Of a stretch of DNA of 64,000 nt, positions 34,201 through 43,755 are shown in pieces (the stretch's first letter is position 1; every line of letters starts with the position of its first letter). This DNA comes from Carettochelys insculpta (Eukaryota > Chordata > Testudines > Carettochelyidae). The position numbers and the translations under genes are program-made. The stretch spans positions 23,286,001 to 23,350,000 of the forward strand of contig NC_134152.1 of the NCBI RefSeq assembly GCF_033958435.1. The letters are read 5' to 3'. Under the pieces are notes generated by a model, which saw only the letters and a program-made list of their open reading frames with translations, was not told the DNA's origin and did no database searches.

Positions 34201-37200
34201 GCCGGGGCGGAGCGGGTAGGGAGAAAGCCCTGAGCCTTGTAGGCCAGAGCTGGGCAAGATGGGGCTGGGTTGGTTCTGAAGGGTCTGCGTGGCCAAGGGA
34301 GGAAGCACTGCATGCACTGTTGCACCCCCTTGGAGGCTTTTCCCTCCAACTACTCCCATTTGGCCAGTTACATCCACTGAGATCATCAGGGGCTGGTGCC
34401 TGGGAGTGGTGGGTAGTGCAGAGCCAATGTGCCCTGATGAACTGTGCCAGGTAAGAGCCCACCCCCACTGCTGACCAACCCAGACCCTCAGCTCCCTCCT
34501 GAACCCTCCCTCCCACCCAGACCCCCACCCTAGCCCACTCCTGCCCCTACTACCTATCCAGACACTCATTCCCACCCAGACCCCCAGCTTCCTCCTGCAC
34601 CTTCCCTCCCCCCACCCCGCCACTGTCCTGCTCCCATCATCCCCCTCCCACCCACTGAACCCTGAACCCATAATTTTTGGTCTTCCCATGGGCCCCAAGA
34701 AGAGGTCACTCAGGCCTGAGGGAAGTCCTGAACCTCTGTCTCCACTCCCAGCTCTTACAGCATGAGGGAGTGAGGCATCTGTCAGGGGCTACATCACTGA
34801 GAGGGTGTGGGTGGTTTAGTTTATTTTGCTGCTCACTTTTATGTGGCCAGCAACTGATGGTTGTTTTTTTTTCCTGTGGGTCAATGACCCCAACCCATAA
34901 ATGGTTCCCCATCCTGCTATATGCTATTTAAATGTGAAGGTAAGAGAAGAGCAACGGTAATTTGTGTTACTATGGCCTGAGGTGTATAAAAAAGTCCATT
35001 TTGGCTTTTTCAGAGTAGCTTTAATTAGAGTATTTGTGTATGCAGTAGCTGTGAATGATGATTTGGGATGGGTTTCTAGGTGTGTGTAAGTAACAGACAT
35101 TCATACTCCTTTGTCCATGTGCATTTACTTGCAGACTCCCAAGTTTGCTTAGGAGTATTACTATAATAAAGGCAGTATCGTGGGCTTTGAAAATTCCCAT
35201 ATAGCTATCTTTAGCATAAGGAATGTATCTCTTATTTACTTGCAGGATATCCTCACTGATCTGTCAGCAGATTGTGAAAACCTGACACTTGAAGATGTCT
35301 TGGAAAATGGTTTTGTGCATAAGGCATGTGCTGTTTTTAACCATTTGAAGTGATTTAGTCAATGGAAAAAGTAAATTAACAACCCTAAATTTCTTCACTT
35401 AAATGGAATTCATGTTCTTTGAGACATAGTAGATAGGCTGTCTAAGTGGCTTGTTGGCAGTGTTCTTTGTAATGCAAGAAGCAGAACTTTATTTGTAGTC
35501 TTGGTATTTTGCTTGCCTCTTCTGTCCCCTAGAATAAAAAAGAATGTGCAGTATAGTCATTTGCCTGCTGTTCTGGGACACTAGAGATGTCAATAGAGTA
35601 TTGAAACAGTTAACTAGTGGCTATTGCACATTTTTGCAGTCAGTACTCTGAACACTGAATGGTCATTTGATTCCATTTAAAAGGATATGTGTATTTGTGT
35701 ATTGCATTTCCACTGAACACTACTTTTGTTTAACTCAAAACCCTGTCTTCTAGGGGATAACTCAAGCTGCAAATTACATCTACAGAAGGCTAATAAATGA
35801 TGGCATTTTAAATCAGGCTTTCACCATTGCTCCTGTAAGTAATGAAGTCCAAATTGTTCAACTTAGTGTTTCTGACAAAACAGTTTAGTTTAATTGGAAA
35901 CCTAAGTGAGAGCAAGCCTCTCTTATCCTCACCATATGACTCTTCTGTTTGTGTCTGTAGGAATATAAACTAGTTATAGTTGGTCACAGTTTAGGTGGTG
36001 GAACAGCTTCCATATTGGCCATCATGCTCAGAAATTCCTTCCCAACATTAAGATGTTATGCCTTTTCTCCTCCAGGAGGATTGCTAAGGTAAACACAACG
36101 CTTGCTTTTAAGAACAAGATACAGGAATCATTGAAATACTTGTCCGAATGCATCCCTGGTACAAAAGGGTGGAGTAACTTCAGAGATAGATTTAGCTCAC
36201 CTGTTTTGGCATAAGACACTGGAGCAGTTTTAAATTTAATACATTAAGGAAATTTAAATGGTGTATCTTGTCCTGATTGTAGGATTTGCCTTACTAGGTG
36301 ATGGCAGAAATATGTTCATAGCTTATTTATAAAATAAAATTTTCCAGCAAAGTTGTAATTGTTCCATCTGATATTGTTCCTGACTAGCCATTGAAATACT
36401 ATGCTGATTTTATTAACTAATACACTGTTAATACTGAAGGTGCTTCAAACCAAAACCCTTAACGAATTTTGGCCTGTTCGATGTACAATCCTAAATTTCT
36501 GATTGAGGGACCATGAGCAGTTATCTGCTCCATCCTTACTCATTAGCCTGTGTAAGGGGGTTCAGTATAGCCTGCTCTTGAATTAGTCTTAAAAGGTTAG
36601 TTCCAGAAAAATGAGTTTTTATTTCAACACATTACTATATTATACAAATAACATAGGTCATAGTGAAAGTAAAATCTAATACCTATATAATTTTTTCAGC
36701 AAATCACTTGCAGACTACTCTAAATGCTTCATTGTGTCAGTTATTGTTGGAAAGGACCTCGTTGCCAGGTAAGGATGTGACTTGAGATGGGTAATTACAT
36801 GATTTCATTTAGAGATGGTTACTCTCCAGCAGTTGGCTTGAGAAGCTTTCTTCGCTTTGTTTTGTATGCTAAACAGATTAAGTATGCCCAACATGGAAGA
36901 CCTGAAGAGAAGGATAGTGAGAATAGTTGCCAATTGCACCAGGCCAAAGGTAACATACGTGGGAACAAATAAATATGATTGGTTTTAGTAGACCATTCTT
37001 ACTTACAAAAAATAGGGGCTTTGTTTAAACCATCTTTATCTTCAGTGTCATTTTTAAGGCAAAAATCTCATATTTGGATTGCCTAGTTTTTGGTCCTAGT
37101 ATTGAGAAAAACACCACCAGCTGCAATTAAGTTCCCGTATTTTTAGGGAGCCTTTACAGTGGATCATCTGCAGAGCAGCATAGTCTGTTGTTGTGTTGGT

Positions 37201-40200
37201 TAGAAGGAATTAGCTCTGCAAAGTCTCCCTAGTGGGACCGTGTGCCTCTGGTGTTGCAGCAGGTCATCCCTGCGGCTGTTGAAAGAGTGATTGAGAGATC
37301 AAAGAGTGAGCACTCTGGTATGGCCCAGTGGACTGTTTTGTTCAAGCCTTCTGGGATCAAAAGGGAGTGGGAGTTTAGTAGCAGGGACTCCTTCATGTCT
37401 CCAGGGGTGGCTTTATCTGGCTGCACCATCAGCCTTTACTGTTCATTGAGGAAACACAGGCAGAGTTCTGAAAAGACGGTACATTAATAGCCTCAGAGCA
37501 GTGGGCATTGGGGAAGGATTACACACTGGATGTGGTGGTAGGATGGCCCTCTTGGAGGCCTCAAACAAGTTGTCAAGATGACTTATGGTTTGAGGAGTGG
37601 GTTAAAAATTAAAGACTGCATTCTGTTGATGCTTGGAGTTAAACCATACATCCTCCGGTGGTTTTTCCATGAGATTTGTGTGTACTTCCAGAATTAGCAA
37701 CCCTATGGAAGCCCTCAGCGGAGACTTAAATTTTAAAAAGCTGATAGGCAGTTAGAGGTTGCAGATGTGGGAGAAGGCTTCAAGCTGGGTAGAACTACAC
37801 AAAAAGTTTTAATCATCAAGTGTCGGAGACATTTCCCTCTGAATTGATCCTGCTCAGTTAATTATCAGCTCAGTCCACAAAAAAAAGGGTGTCTAATTCC
37901 TGTGAAGAAACTTGGGTATAGAGACCTCGCATTCTGTGTGTGCCTAAAATTAAATGATATACTTTAAAAGCAAATACCAAAATTCCATATTCTCCTTCTT
38001 TCTCTCTGAACTCAGTACCAGATCCTCCTGCATGGATGTTGGTATGAAGTGTTTGGAGGAGATCCTGATAACTTTCCAACTGAGTTAGATGGTAGGAATC
38101 AGGATGCTCTAACCCAGCCTCTTCTAGCTGAAGAGAGTTTAATGATGCATCGATCACCTTCTTACAATGCCCTTGAGGATGAATCTCCTTTAAATGCTCC
38201 ACCTCGGTACCCTCATCTGTATCTCCCTGGAAAAATCATTCATATTGTAGAAGAAACCAGCTCAAAAAGGTAAATGACCAGCATTACACTTCACTAAATT
38301 GTTTCTTGCCTTCTCTCTCAATTCATAGTCTGTATAGTAAAAGAGAGGTAGCCATGTTAGTCTCTACTCCAACAAAAATTCAGTGATGAGTTTTTGTGGG
38401 ACAGACCCACTTCATCAGAGCAATTTCATTTCCAATAAAAAAAATTGCTCTGAAGAAGTGGGTCTGTCCCACAAAAGCTCATCGCCGAATAAATCATTTT
38501 GTTAGTCTTTAAAGTGCTACTTCTGCTGCTTTGTTTTGTCATAGTCTATATAGTACCGAGTCTTCTCTGGCAGTCAGTTTCTTTTATCTACTTTGGACTC
38601 AGTGCTTCTTGCTCACTTACCCCCAAAACTGGGAACAACCTCCTCTTTCTTTTGCTTCCACTGACTACTGTCTTGGGACATTGCAGGTGTAATGATCAAA
38701 AACCATTCTATGTTGAATGTGTTCTTCTCACAAACACCTTTAAACAGTAAAAGAACCAGGACAGCAGGTACCTGTTAGGTGTTTGGTGTAGGAAACCTAC
38801 AGTAAAGTATGTCAAGGCTGTGATGGTGCTGCTGATTGCTTTGTTATGCACTGCTATGGTGTTGTTGAGTAAGCACCTAGTAATTGTCAGAGGATGTAAT
38901 ATCATCCATTATACTGAAATGGGCTTCTCCCACCCATTGTGCAGTCATGTTAATGATGTAGTACTGTCATTTCTGTATTTCCCACAATAATGGTAGTCTG
39001 AACTTGCCAATCTCTCTGCCTGTGATTCCTGTACTTGGAATTCTCCAATTGGTGCAGCAGGAGCCTTGCTGCCTCACTTTCTTTTCTTGAATAGAAGCAG
39101 GAAGGAGACAAATGTTCAAACAGCAAAATAAAGGGGATTATGAAACTGCCAAAAGGGGAACCCTGTTAGGTGTGGGGTTTTTTTTTTTTTTTTTTGTTTT
39201 TTTTTTTTAAATAAGACCAGTCTGTTTCCTCCTTCCTCACTTTCAACTTTATGGACCTGCAAAGCTGCTCTTTCTGTCTGCCCCTCCCAGTTCTGTTTTG
39301 AAATTGAGACAAAGATGGGTGACTGAGAGGAGAGAGACTCATTGTTGACCAGAGGAGGAGAGGACAGGCCAGACTCTTTTAAAAATACTTCCTTTTCAGC
39401 AGTGTGACAGCCCATTTTCTCCTTTCGCATCCATTTTTGAATATTTTTATCTTAAAATTCAGTATTTCAATAACCTGAGGCTGTTTCCCAGTTGAGTGAT
39501 GATTAATATCCAGAGCCTGTGCTAATAAACTCCTCATTCTTCCTCCTCAGGTCAGCATGACACAAAGTAATGAGCTGCATTAGATAGTAGTAGCTGTACT
39601 GTATCTAGTATTGCTATATTATTACAAAGCACCTTTAATATAGCGATAGTCACTAAATAACATATCACTTCTTTGTCTAGCACAGGGATTTCCAGTCTAT
39701 GGGTCGGGACCCAAACATGGGTGGCCACTAGATTTTTCTAAGGGTTACTGGCTCTGAGCCACATGTAGCTCTTTAAGGAGCCATTTGCGGCTCCTGCTGC
39801 TGCCACCACTCACTCCTCTGGCTCCCGGTCCCTGCCCTGCCATGCTAAAGTGGTTTAACAGCTGGCAGGAAGGATCTGGCCATTAAACCAATTACACTGA
39901 GTCCCGTTTCACCATGGCAGGGCAGGAAACTGCCTGCACTGCAGGTGGGGGAAAAGAGTAGGAGGACTGGGGGGAGCCAGGGAGAGGTGGTGGTGGTGGC
40001 CTGGCAAAGGAGCAGTGGGGGGCAGCAGTGGCGCTTGTGAGAGATTGGTGGGGGTGTGTCATAGAGCTGCAAGGGGTTTAAGCCTGGGGGTGGGAAGGCA
40101 GTTTGGGATTTAAGCCTGATAGTGGTTTGGGGCTGTGAGGGGTTTAAGCATTGGGGGGTGGGGGGGGAAGGGCGGCAAGTCAAGTTTTTTATATTTTTCC

Positions 40201-41079
40201 CCCCAGAGGAGAATCTCATACCCCCACCCCAGTTTTGAATTGCCTTGGGTCACAAAGCCTTACTGAATTGTCAGAATGGGTCACCATCTTGAAAAGGTTG
40301 GGAATTGTTGGTCTAGCATGTGCAGCCTCGTGTGATATTGATATGTAGCTAATAAAAATAAAAAAAATTCTAAAGATTAGGGAAGGGGCTCGGTTAGAAG
40401 TTTCTGGTGCAGAAAATGGCAAATATTGGTTTAGTTTTATATCGATGAGGAAGATATGAAAATAATTATTAGCTATGGATTGATGTCGCTTACTAATGTG
40501 TTCATCATTAGCTGAAATTCCCTTTGATTATATAAATGAACAGTCAGACTCTATCTGCACAAGTGTTACACCAGAACAGAATCGGTAACTTGGACTAAAA
40601 AGAATGTGGGGAACAGGATAAGCTCTCACGTTAGCTTTCTCATCTGTCAACCATTTTTGAAAAGCCCCCTTCTTTTTAATGTAAAATAGTTAGTAGTAGT
40701 AGCTCAGTAAAGATTTGCTGATGATTAAAGTATACACACACAGGTTTTAAATATATGACCAGTATCTTTCCAAGGCAGAGATGTGGATTTCAAAGATTTT
40801 TCTCTGTATGATAGACACTAAGATCAAACTTTAAGTGATATTGTAAATGTGTAAAGGCTTTAATGAAATATTTGTCTTTTTAGGTGGTGTTCTTCCAATG
40901 TTAAATATACTGCAAGATGGTCAAAGGAAACAGCCTTTAGCAATATCTTAATAAGTCCTAAGATGGTAACTGATCACATGCCAGATGTTGTGCTAAAAGC
41001 CCTGAACAACTTGACTGAGGAAAAAGCATCTTGTATTACCTGTCAAACAGAAGGAGACTTTCACACCAACATCGTGTAA
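19187..41079 (+). CDS. DAGLB: Diacylglycerol lipase beta, complete, 15 coding exons
   Basis: DAGLB is an sn-1-specific membrane lipase that turns diacylglycerol into 2-arachidonoylglycerol. Exons: 19187-19281, 20204-20355, 23729-23903, 25300-25561, 27935-28060, 29368-29495, 32909-33035, 33787-33870, 35246-35323, 35754-35834, 35961-36088, 36700-36768, 36877-36949, 38016-38269, 40884-41079. Phases join to a 2028-base frame, 675 residues plus stop, against 672 in human. The start MPGMV matches the family. Four N-terminal membrane helices lie at about residues 28-42, 57-79, 99-119 and 133-156. The lipase triad is Ser446 (GHSLGG, exon 11), Asp498 (VGKD, exon 12) and His642 (TDHMPD, exon 15), each three residues on from the human positions. 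Intron 9 uses a GC donor. The gene appears fully functional. Confidence 0.97.
20204..20355 (+). CDS. DAGLB: DAGLB coding exon 2
   Basis: The acceptor is TTCTACAG. The exon encodes [20 protein letters not shown] and the second membrane helix, ending in a split Gly codon before GTAAAT. Confidence 0.95.
21440..21640. repeat. Decayed MIR-like SINE
   Basis: The segment contains attttacagagaggctatgact, then tgccacacaggaagaactgt, then ggacctgagtcttgcaggtcc in the order expected for MIR. It is diverged and old. Confidence 0.55.
21959..21996. repeat. Short hairpin with 13-bp perfect stem
   Basis: ATATCCAGCAACC (21959-21971) pairs perfectly with GGTTGCTGGATAT (21984-21996) across a 12-base loop. The left neighbour CTCTCTATTATCCAGAATAT resembles the ends of Tigger-like elements, so it may be a solo terminus. 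Confidence 0.6.
23729..23903 (+). CDS. DAGLB: DAGLB coding exon 3
   Basis: The exon encodes residues 83-140 from GTISNPGPR to GTVIA, including the third membrane helix, with split codons at both ends. The acceptor is AATTTCAG and the donor AAG|GTAAAG. Confidence 0.95.
24283..24985. repeat. GC-rich dispersed repeat, probably hAT-derived
   Basis: It is a block of composition unlike its surroundings, bounded by ACAGAAACCCATGGCCC on the left and CAGGTTCCCCACACCT on the right. The right word looks like a hAT end, but no target duplication is visible. Frames inside have no recognisable domain. It lies in DAGLB intron 3. Confidence 0.5.
25300..25561 (+). CDS. DAGLB: DAGLB coding exon 4
   Basis: The exon encodes the fourth membrane helix ([16 protein letters not shown]), DPLGGK and the cysteine-rich LLCCCI stretch, ending ELFRAYFS. 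The acceptor is TTTTGCAG and the donor TCA|GTAAGA. Confidence 0.95.
25562..27934 (+). other. DAGLB intron 4
   Basis: No gene was found. The stretch 26372-26704 is open on + but shows no known domain and contains MITE-like words (gtcgacttcagctatgcaaat). A dispersed repeat lies at 26873-27032. Confidence 0.55.
26873..27032 (+). repeat. Dispersed reptile repeat, GACGAAGCGGGTCTTTGCC family
   Basis: GCATCTGACGAAGCGGGTCT, AAAGCTTATGCTCC, GTTAGTCTATAAGGTGCC and CAGACTAACACAGCTACCCC follow one another as in the copies at 11490 and 58837. Confidence 0.7.
27935..28060 (+). CDS. DAGLB: DAGLB coding exon 5
   Basis: The exon is 42 codons, phase 0, starting [18 protein letters not shown]. The acceptor is TTTGGCAG and the donor GCG|GTAAGA. 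The C-terminal half ([12 protein letters not shown]) is the least conserved stretch of the protein. Confidence 0.95.
28625..28990 (-). other. Unidentified 121-codon open frame, possible pseudogene fragment
   Basis: An open frame antisense to DAGLB intron 5 has protein-like composition ([20 protein letters not shown], then [20 protein letters not shown]). An AATAAA lies about 72 bases after its stop (28548-28553 on the minus strand), as in a spliced message. There is no ATG at its start, a stop codon lies just upstream, and no poly(A) tail is visible. I do not recognise the family. It could be a decayed processed gene copy, part of an old element, or chance. Confidence 0.3.
29368..29495 (+). 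CDS. DAGLB: DAGLB coding exon 6
   Basis: The exon encodes [20 protein letters not shown] through LCKLNGV plus two bases of a Cys codon. The acceptor follows a T-rich tract (CCTCCAG) and the donor is CTG|GTAGGT. Confidence 0.94.
29634..30611. mobile_element. Tigger-like DNA transposon with very G-rich interior
   Basis: The left end (TAATCCCTCGAGGTGCCCGA) and right end (AAGTGAGGCCTTACTG followed by TA) resemble pogo/Tigger termini, like the clearer copy at 52568-53042. The interior on + is a long series of imperfect GGGTTGAGC and GGAGCTGG units. It has no transposase and lies in DAGLB intron 6. The left boundary is uncertain. Confidence 0.55.
30612..32080. repeat. Repeat-rich stretch of DAGLB intron 6
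   Basis: It contains pieces of repeats with ends such as ATCCCTAGTAC (near 30998) and GATCCCTAATG (near 31402), and a hAT-like start CAGGGGGGGCAATAATTTTTTG near 31453 without a visible matching end. No gene was seen. Confidence 0.45.
32337..32799. mobile_element. Palindromic MITE, GTCATGCAAATGAGG family
   Basis: GCTATGTCTACACAGCAT on the left and GTGTAGACGTAGCC on the right are the ends. Inside, GTCATGCAAATGAGGACACT matches the complement of AGTGCCCTCATTTGCATGAC near 32745, and the following 30 bases also pair. The flanks are TAA on the left and TTA on the right. It is 463 bases and lies about 110 bases before DAGLB exon 7. Confidence 0.82.
32909..33035 (+). CDS. DAGLB: DAGLB coding exon 7
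   Basis: Starting with the last base of a Cys codon, the exon encodes [20 protein letters not shown] through [10 protein letters not shown]. The acceptor is TTCCTTAG and the donor AAG|GTAAGC. Confidence 0.95.
33787..33870 (+). CDS. DAGLB: DAGLB coding exon 8
   Basis: The exon is 28 codons, phase 0: [20 protein letters not shown] and VRGTLSFE, the first strands of the lipase fold. The acceptor is CCTTCAG and the donor GAG|GTATCG. Confidence 0.94.
34060..34916. repeat. GC-rich dispersed repeat in DAGLB intron 8, hAT-like right end
   Basis: Long C-rich runs on + around 34450-34650 and the terminal word GGTTCCCCATCCTG at about 34903-34916 suggest a hAT-derived repeat similar in kind to 24283-24985. 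The left boundary and a target duplication were not found. Confidence 0.4.
35246..35323 (+). CDS. DAGLB: DAGLB coding exon 9 (GC donor)
   Basis: The exon is 26 codons, phase 0, [20 protein letters not shown] to VHK. The acceptor is ACTTGCAG. It ends AAG followed by GCATGT, so the donor is GC instead of GT. Using the nearest GT, four bases on, would break the frame into exon 10. Confidence 0.93.
35754..35834 (+). CDS. DAGLB: DAGLB coding exon 10
   Basis: The exon is 27 codons, phase 0, [20 protein letters not shown] to IAP. The acceptor is TCTTCTAG and the donor CCT|GTAAGT. The following intron is only 126 bases. Confidence 0.95.
35961..36088 (+). CDS. DAGLB: DAGLB coding exon 11 (catalytic Ser)
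   Basis: The exon encodes [17 protein letters not shown] with the nucleophile Ser446, then [10 protein letters not shown], ending in a split Ser codon. The acceptor is TCTGTAG and the donor AAG|GTAAAC. Confidence 0.96.
36700..36768 (+). CDS. DAGLB: DAGLB coding exon 12 (catalytic Asp)
   Basis: The exon encodes [20 protein letters not shown] with Asp498, ending in a split Arg codon. The acceptor is TTTTTTCAG and the donor CAG|GTAAGG. Confidence 0.95.
36877..36949 (+). CDS. DAGLB: DAGLB coding exon 13
   Basis: This follows a 108-base intron, the shortest of the gene. The exon encodes [20 protein letters not shown] and TRPK. The acceptor is GCTAAACAG and the donor AAG|GTAACA. Confidence 0.94.
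38016..38269 (+). CDS. DAGLB: DAGLB coding exon 14
   Basis: The exon encodes [20 protein letters not shown], then the variable loop with [11 protein letters not shown] and a Pro-rich part, ending EETSSK and a split Arg codon. The acceptor is GAACTCAG and the donor AAG|GTAAAT. Confidence 0.95.
38335..38542. repeat. Foldback copy of the GAAGTGGGTCTGTCCCA repeat
   Basis: Arms at 38385-38425 and 38443-38483 are reverse complements over 41 bases with two mismatches, separated by 17 bases. The right arm continues into TTGTTAGTCTTTAAAGTGCT. It lies 65 bases downstream of the exon 14 donor. Confidence 0.8.
39683..40310. mobile_element. Non-autonomous hAT transposon with perfect 8-bp target duplication
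   Basis: GTCTAGCA occurs immediately on both sides (39675-39682 and 40311-40318). The ends CAGGGATTTCCAG and GGTTGGGAATTGTTG are weak inverted repeats of hAT type. The interior of 628 bases lacks a transposase. It lies in DAGLB intron 14. Confidence 0.85.
40884..41079 (+). CDS. DAGLB: DAGLB coding exon 15 and stop (catalytic His)
   Basis: The exon encodes [20 protein letters not shown], then [12 protein letters not shown] with His642, and ends FHTNIV before TAA at 41077-41079. The acceptor is CTTTTTAG. Confidence 0.96.
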
Positions 41080-42315
41080 CTGGAATTCTTAAGAAAACAG
41101 CCTGTATAACATACATAATTTTTTTTAGGCATCAAGCATTCAAGAGCCCTTAACCTCAGACTTAAGTGGTGGTGTACTGGGCTTTTTTAACATGCCTAAA
41201 GTAGAAACAGGGAAGGACAGTCTTAGTGACTGTCATTAATGCAAAATGCATTTTGCTCTGCAGAGGTTTTTAGACTACTGGCTAACTGTAATAAGGTAGC
41301 TAAAATGAATGTATTCAGAATGTAGACAGGAGCTTTCTGGAAATGGAACAGTAAGCTGAATTTTAGTCAGGTAAATGTAAATTACTAAACCTTTTTGTCC
41401 TACATACGGAAGGATTCAATGAAACTCAACTCATAAGGAGATTGAACTAGAGCAGAGGAACCATGACACTTAAATCCTAATTCTAGCTCAGCTACAGACT
41501 TGCTGTTACCTTGAGCATGTCTCCAAACTTTCATTGTGCCTCAGTCTCACAGAGCGTTATTCCTTTTTGCAAACCCGGAGATTCATGTTCGAAGGGTGCT
41601 CTGCAAAAGCACAGTATTAATGTTAGAAATGGACACTCCTGGTAGGAAGTGCCATTAGAGGAAATTGGGTAGTAAATGAGGGTGCAGCTGCAAATCTAGT
41701 GTGAAGAGAGAGGGTTTTAAAAAAGACACTTCCTTTTTTTTTGTTTAACAGCCAGTCATGCTTGCACTAGTTACCATAAAACTGTCTCATTTTTGTGGCA
41801 TTTTTGTAAATTTGGATTTCTTTATTTTAAAAATGCTGCTTGGATACATGTGCAATATTTATGTATCTATTTTCAACCCTAAGCAACCCATTTTATGTTT
41901 GTTTTTTGGTTTTTTTTGTTTGTTTTTTTTAAATTCTAGAATGTGGGAAAAAATCCCAAAATTAAGGGAATGGAATGAGGACCATTATGTGCTTGCTACA
42001 TTAGATCCTGTCTGGGACTAATGAATCCTGACTCTTACTGTCCACCCGTTTGATTCAGTTGGACTGTCAAATTTTTTGCAAGAACCAATTTTGCAACTCT
42101 ACCATTCAAATTGTTTATAGGGTGAATGTCTGATTAAACTTGGTTGTTTTGTACTGAATAAGTGATCTTTTTGTAAAAAGCATATCTTGCTTGTTTGACA
42201 ATCCCTTACAGTGTGTTTTTGAACAAGAAATGAAGTCTGTGTAACATAAGTTTGTTTTGGTAGTGATACTGTGCCCCTTCAAGCAGGAGGCAATAAAATC
42301 TCAATGTGTCTATTT
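41080..42315 (+). other. DAGLB: DAGLB 3' UTR
   Basis: About 1.2 kb runs from the stop codon to just past an AATAAA at 42292-42297, which is followed by a GT-rich stretch. A T-rich tract lies at about 41896-41930. The open frame at 41758-42021 has no known domain and is treated as chance. Confidence 0.75.
42292..42297 (+). terminator. DAGLB poly(A) signal AATAAA
   Basis: This canonical hexamer is followed by caatgtgtctatttg, a suitable downstream element. There are about 3.5 kb to the facing RAC1 poly(A) signal. Confidence 0.75.
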
Positions 42316-42601
42316 GAAGGTTCTCAGAAGATTCCTGTTTACCTATGATCAACTTTGTGTGGCTTCTGCTACAGCATACTGTTTAAATACTTAGTGTGGT
42401 GATATACACAGCCAAGACAAGCCCTTCCCATTAACAGGCTAGACATAGTCTAGTGCACCTTGACCTGTGCTGCTTAAAGTTGTTCAGTTCTGGGGGGATG
42501 GTATGTCTGAATGCTGTAGCTCAATGTCATAGCTTGGTGCACCCTCACTTGTCATTTAGAGCTGCCTTAAGTCTCCCCATCAGTTCTGATTCAGATTCTT
42601 A

Positions 42602-43755
42602 GGCTGTGTCTACACAAGATAAACTTGAATTTATTGATTTTGTAATTCTGGAATTAAGTTCAGATTTGACCCTCCTCACCTCCCCCACATGCTCCTTACA
42701 AAGTTGACTCATTGCTACCACACTCAAGCAGGGAGCTGTCCCACAGTTCCCTCATAGCATTCTGGGTATGCTTGCTGGTTTTTGACATCTTCCCACATTG
42801 CAGTTTCCTCACTCCTCTCTCATGCTAAGCAAAAGTCCATTTCTCCTGTTGGAAGGAAGGAAAAGTAGGGCATCCACACAGAGTGCCAAAAAAGTTTTTA
42901 GAGAAATGTCTTTCTTCTTTAGCTAAATTCTCAACTGGCCAGGCAGTGAGTATCATCCCCCTCTGGCTGCATCTAGTCCCTGAAAATAATACAGGGATCC
43001 TGACTGTATTCCCAGTTAGAAAAAAGGGACAGAAAAGTCTAGGACAAAAAGATTTTACAGTGACCTCAAAAAAGAGAAGATAGTCAAGTTTTTCAGAAGA
43101 CAGTTGCTGCAGGGGAGAGCCTTTAGCTTTCCTGTGCAATGACTGTTCTCAACTAGCCAGCCACATTGTTACATGTGATCCCTGAAAATAATACAGGGGT
43201 CTGGACTGTATTAAAGTTAGAAAGAATTTTTGACTTTCCCCTTCACTACAGATAGTGTCAACACAGGTGATGTCAGTGAAATATCACACAGTGAACTTAA
43301 ACAGGAATCTCAACTAGCTGTCCCCACTGTTTGAGGGGGGCAAATCTTAGCCACTGGGGGGTGGAGGGCTTGATGACCCCCCCACCACCCAGCAGCACAA
43401 AGCTTCCAAGGATCAACCATGGGGGAGACTTCCCCAAGGCAGTAGCAAACCCCCAACTCCCTTAGTTGCTGGGGGTGGAATGGAAGACACCCCCCCCCCC
43501 ACACCCAGCAGCTGCACTAATAGCAAAGGATGTTGCTGAGGCTTGCAAACAAATATTAGCCCACAGCCACAGGCTTACTGCTTCCACTTTGAAATTCAGT
43601 CCTGTTACTGGAGAGCAGTGGCCAGAATGGAGCACTGAGGGGCATTGTGGGGTACATACAGGACACCACTGGAGGTTAATAAATTCAATTTTAAGACCTG
43701 ACACTTCCAAGCTGGCCTTTAATTGAACTTCTGCATTCAAGCTTGACACTATACC
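42602..43755. mobile_element. MITE-ended element with internal tandem units
   Basis: It begins TTA then GGCTGTGTCTACAC, the end shared by other local MITEs. Inside, CTCAACTGGCCAG (about 42929), CTCAACTAGCCAG (about 43148) and CTCAACTAGCTG (about 43311) start imperfect tandem units, two of which carry CCCTGAAAATAATACAGG. A matching right end is not clear. A C-run lies at 43490-43500. Confidence 0.55.

Noticed and set aside
33994..34698. 234-codon Gly-rich minus-strand frame in DAGLB intron 8
   Set aside because: It is low-complexity translation of a C-rich dispersed repeat, with no recognisable domain.
41758..42021. 87-codon frame in the DAGLB 3' UTR
   Set aside because: It lies between the stop codon and the poly(A) signal, is rich in Phe/Leu from T-tracts, and has no family resemblance.
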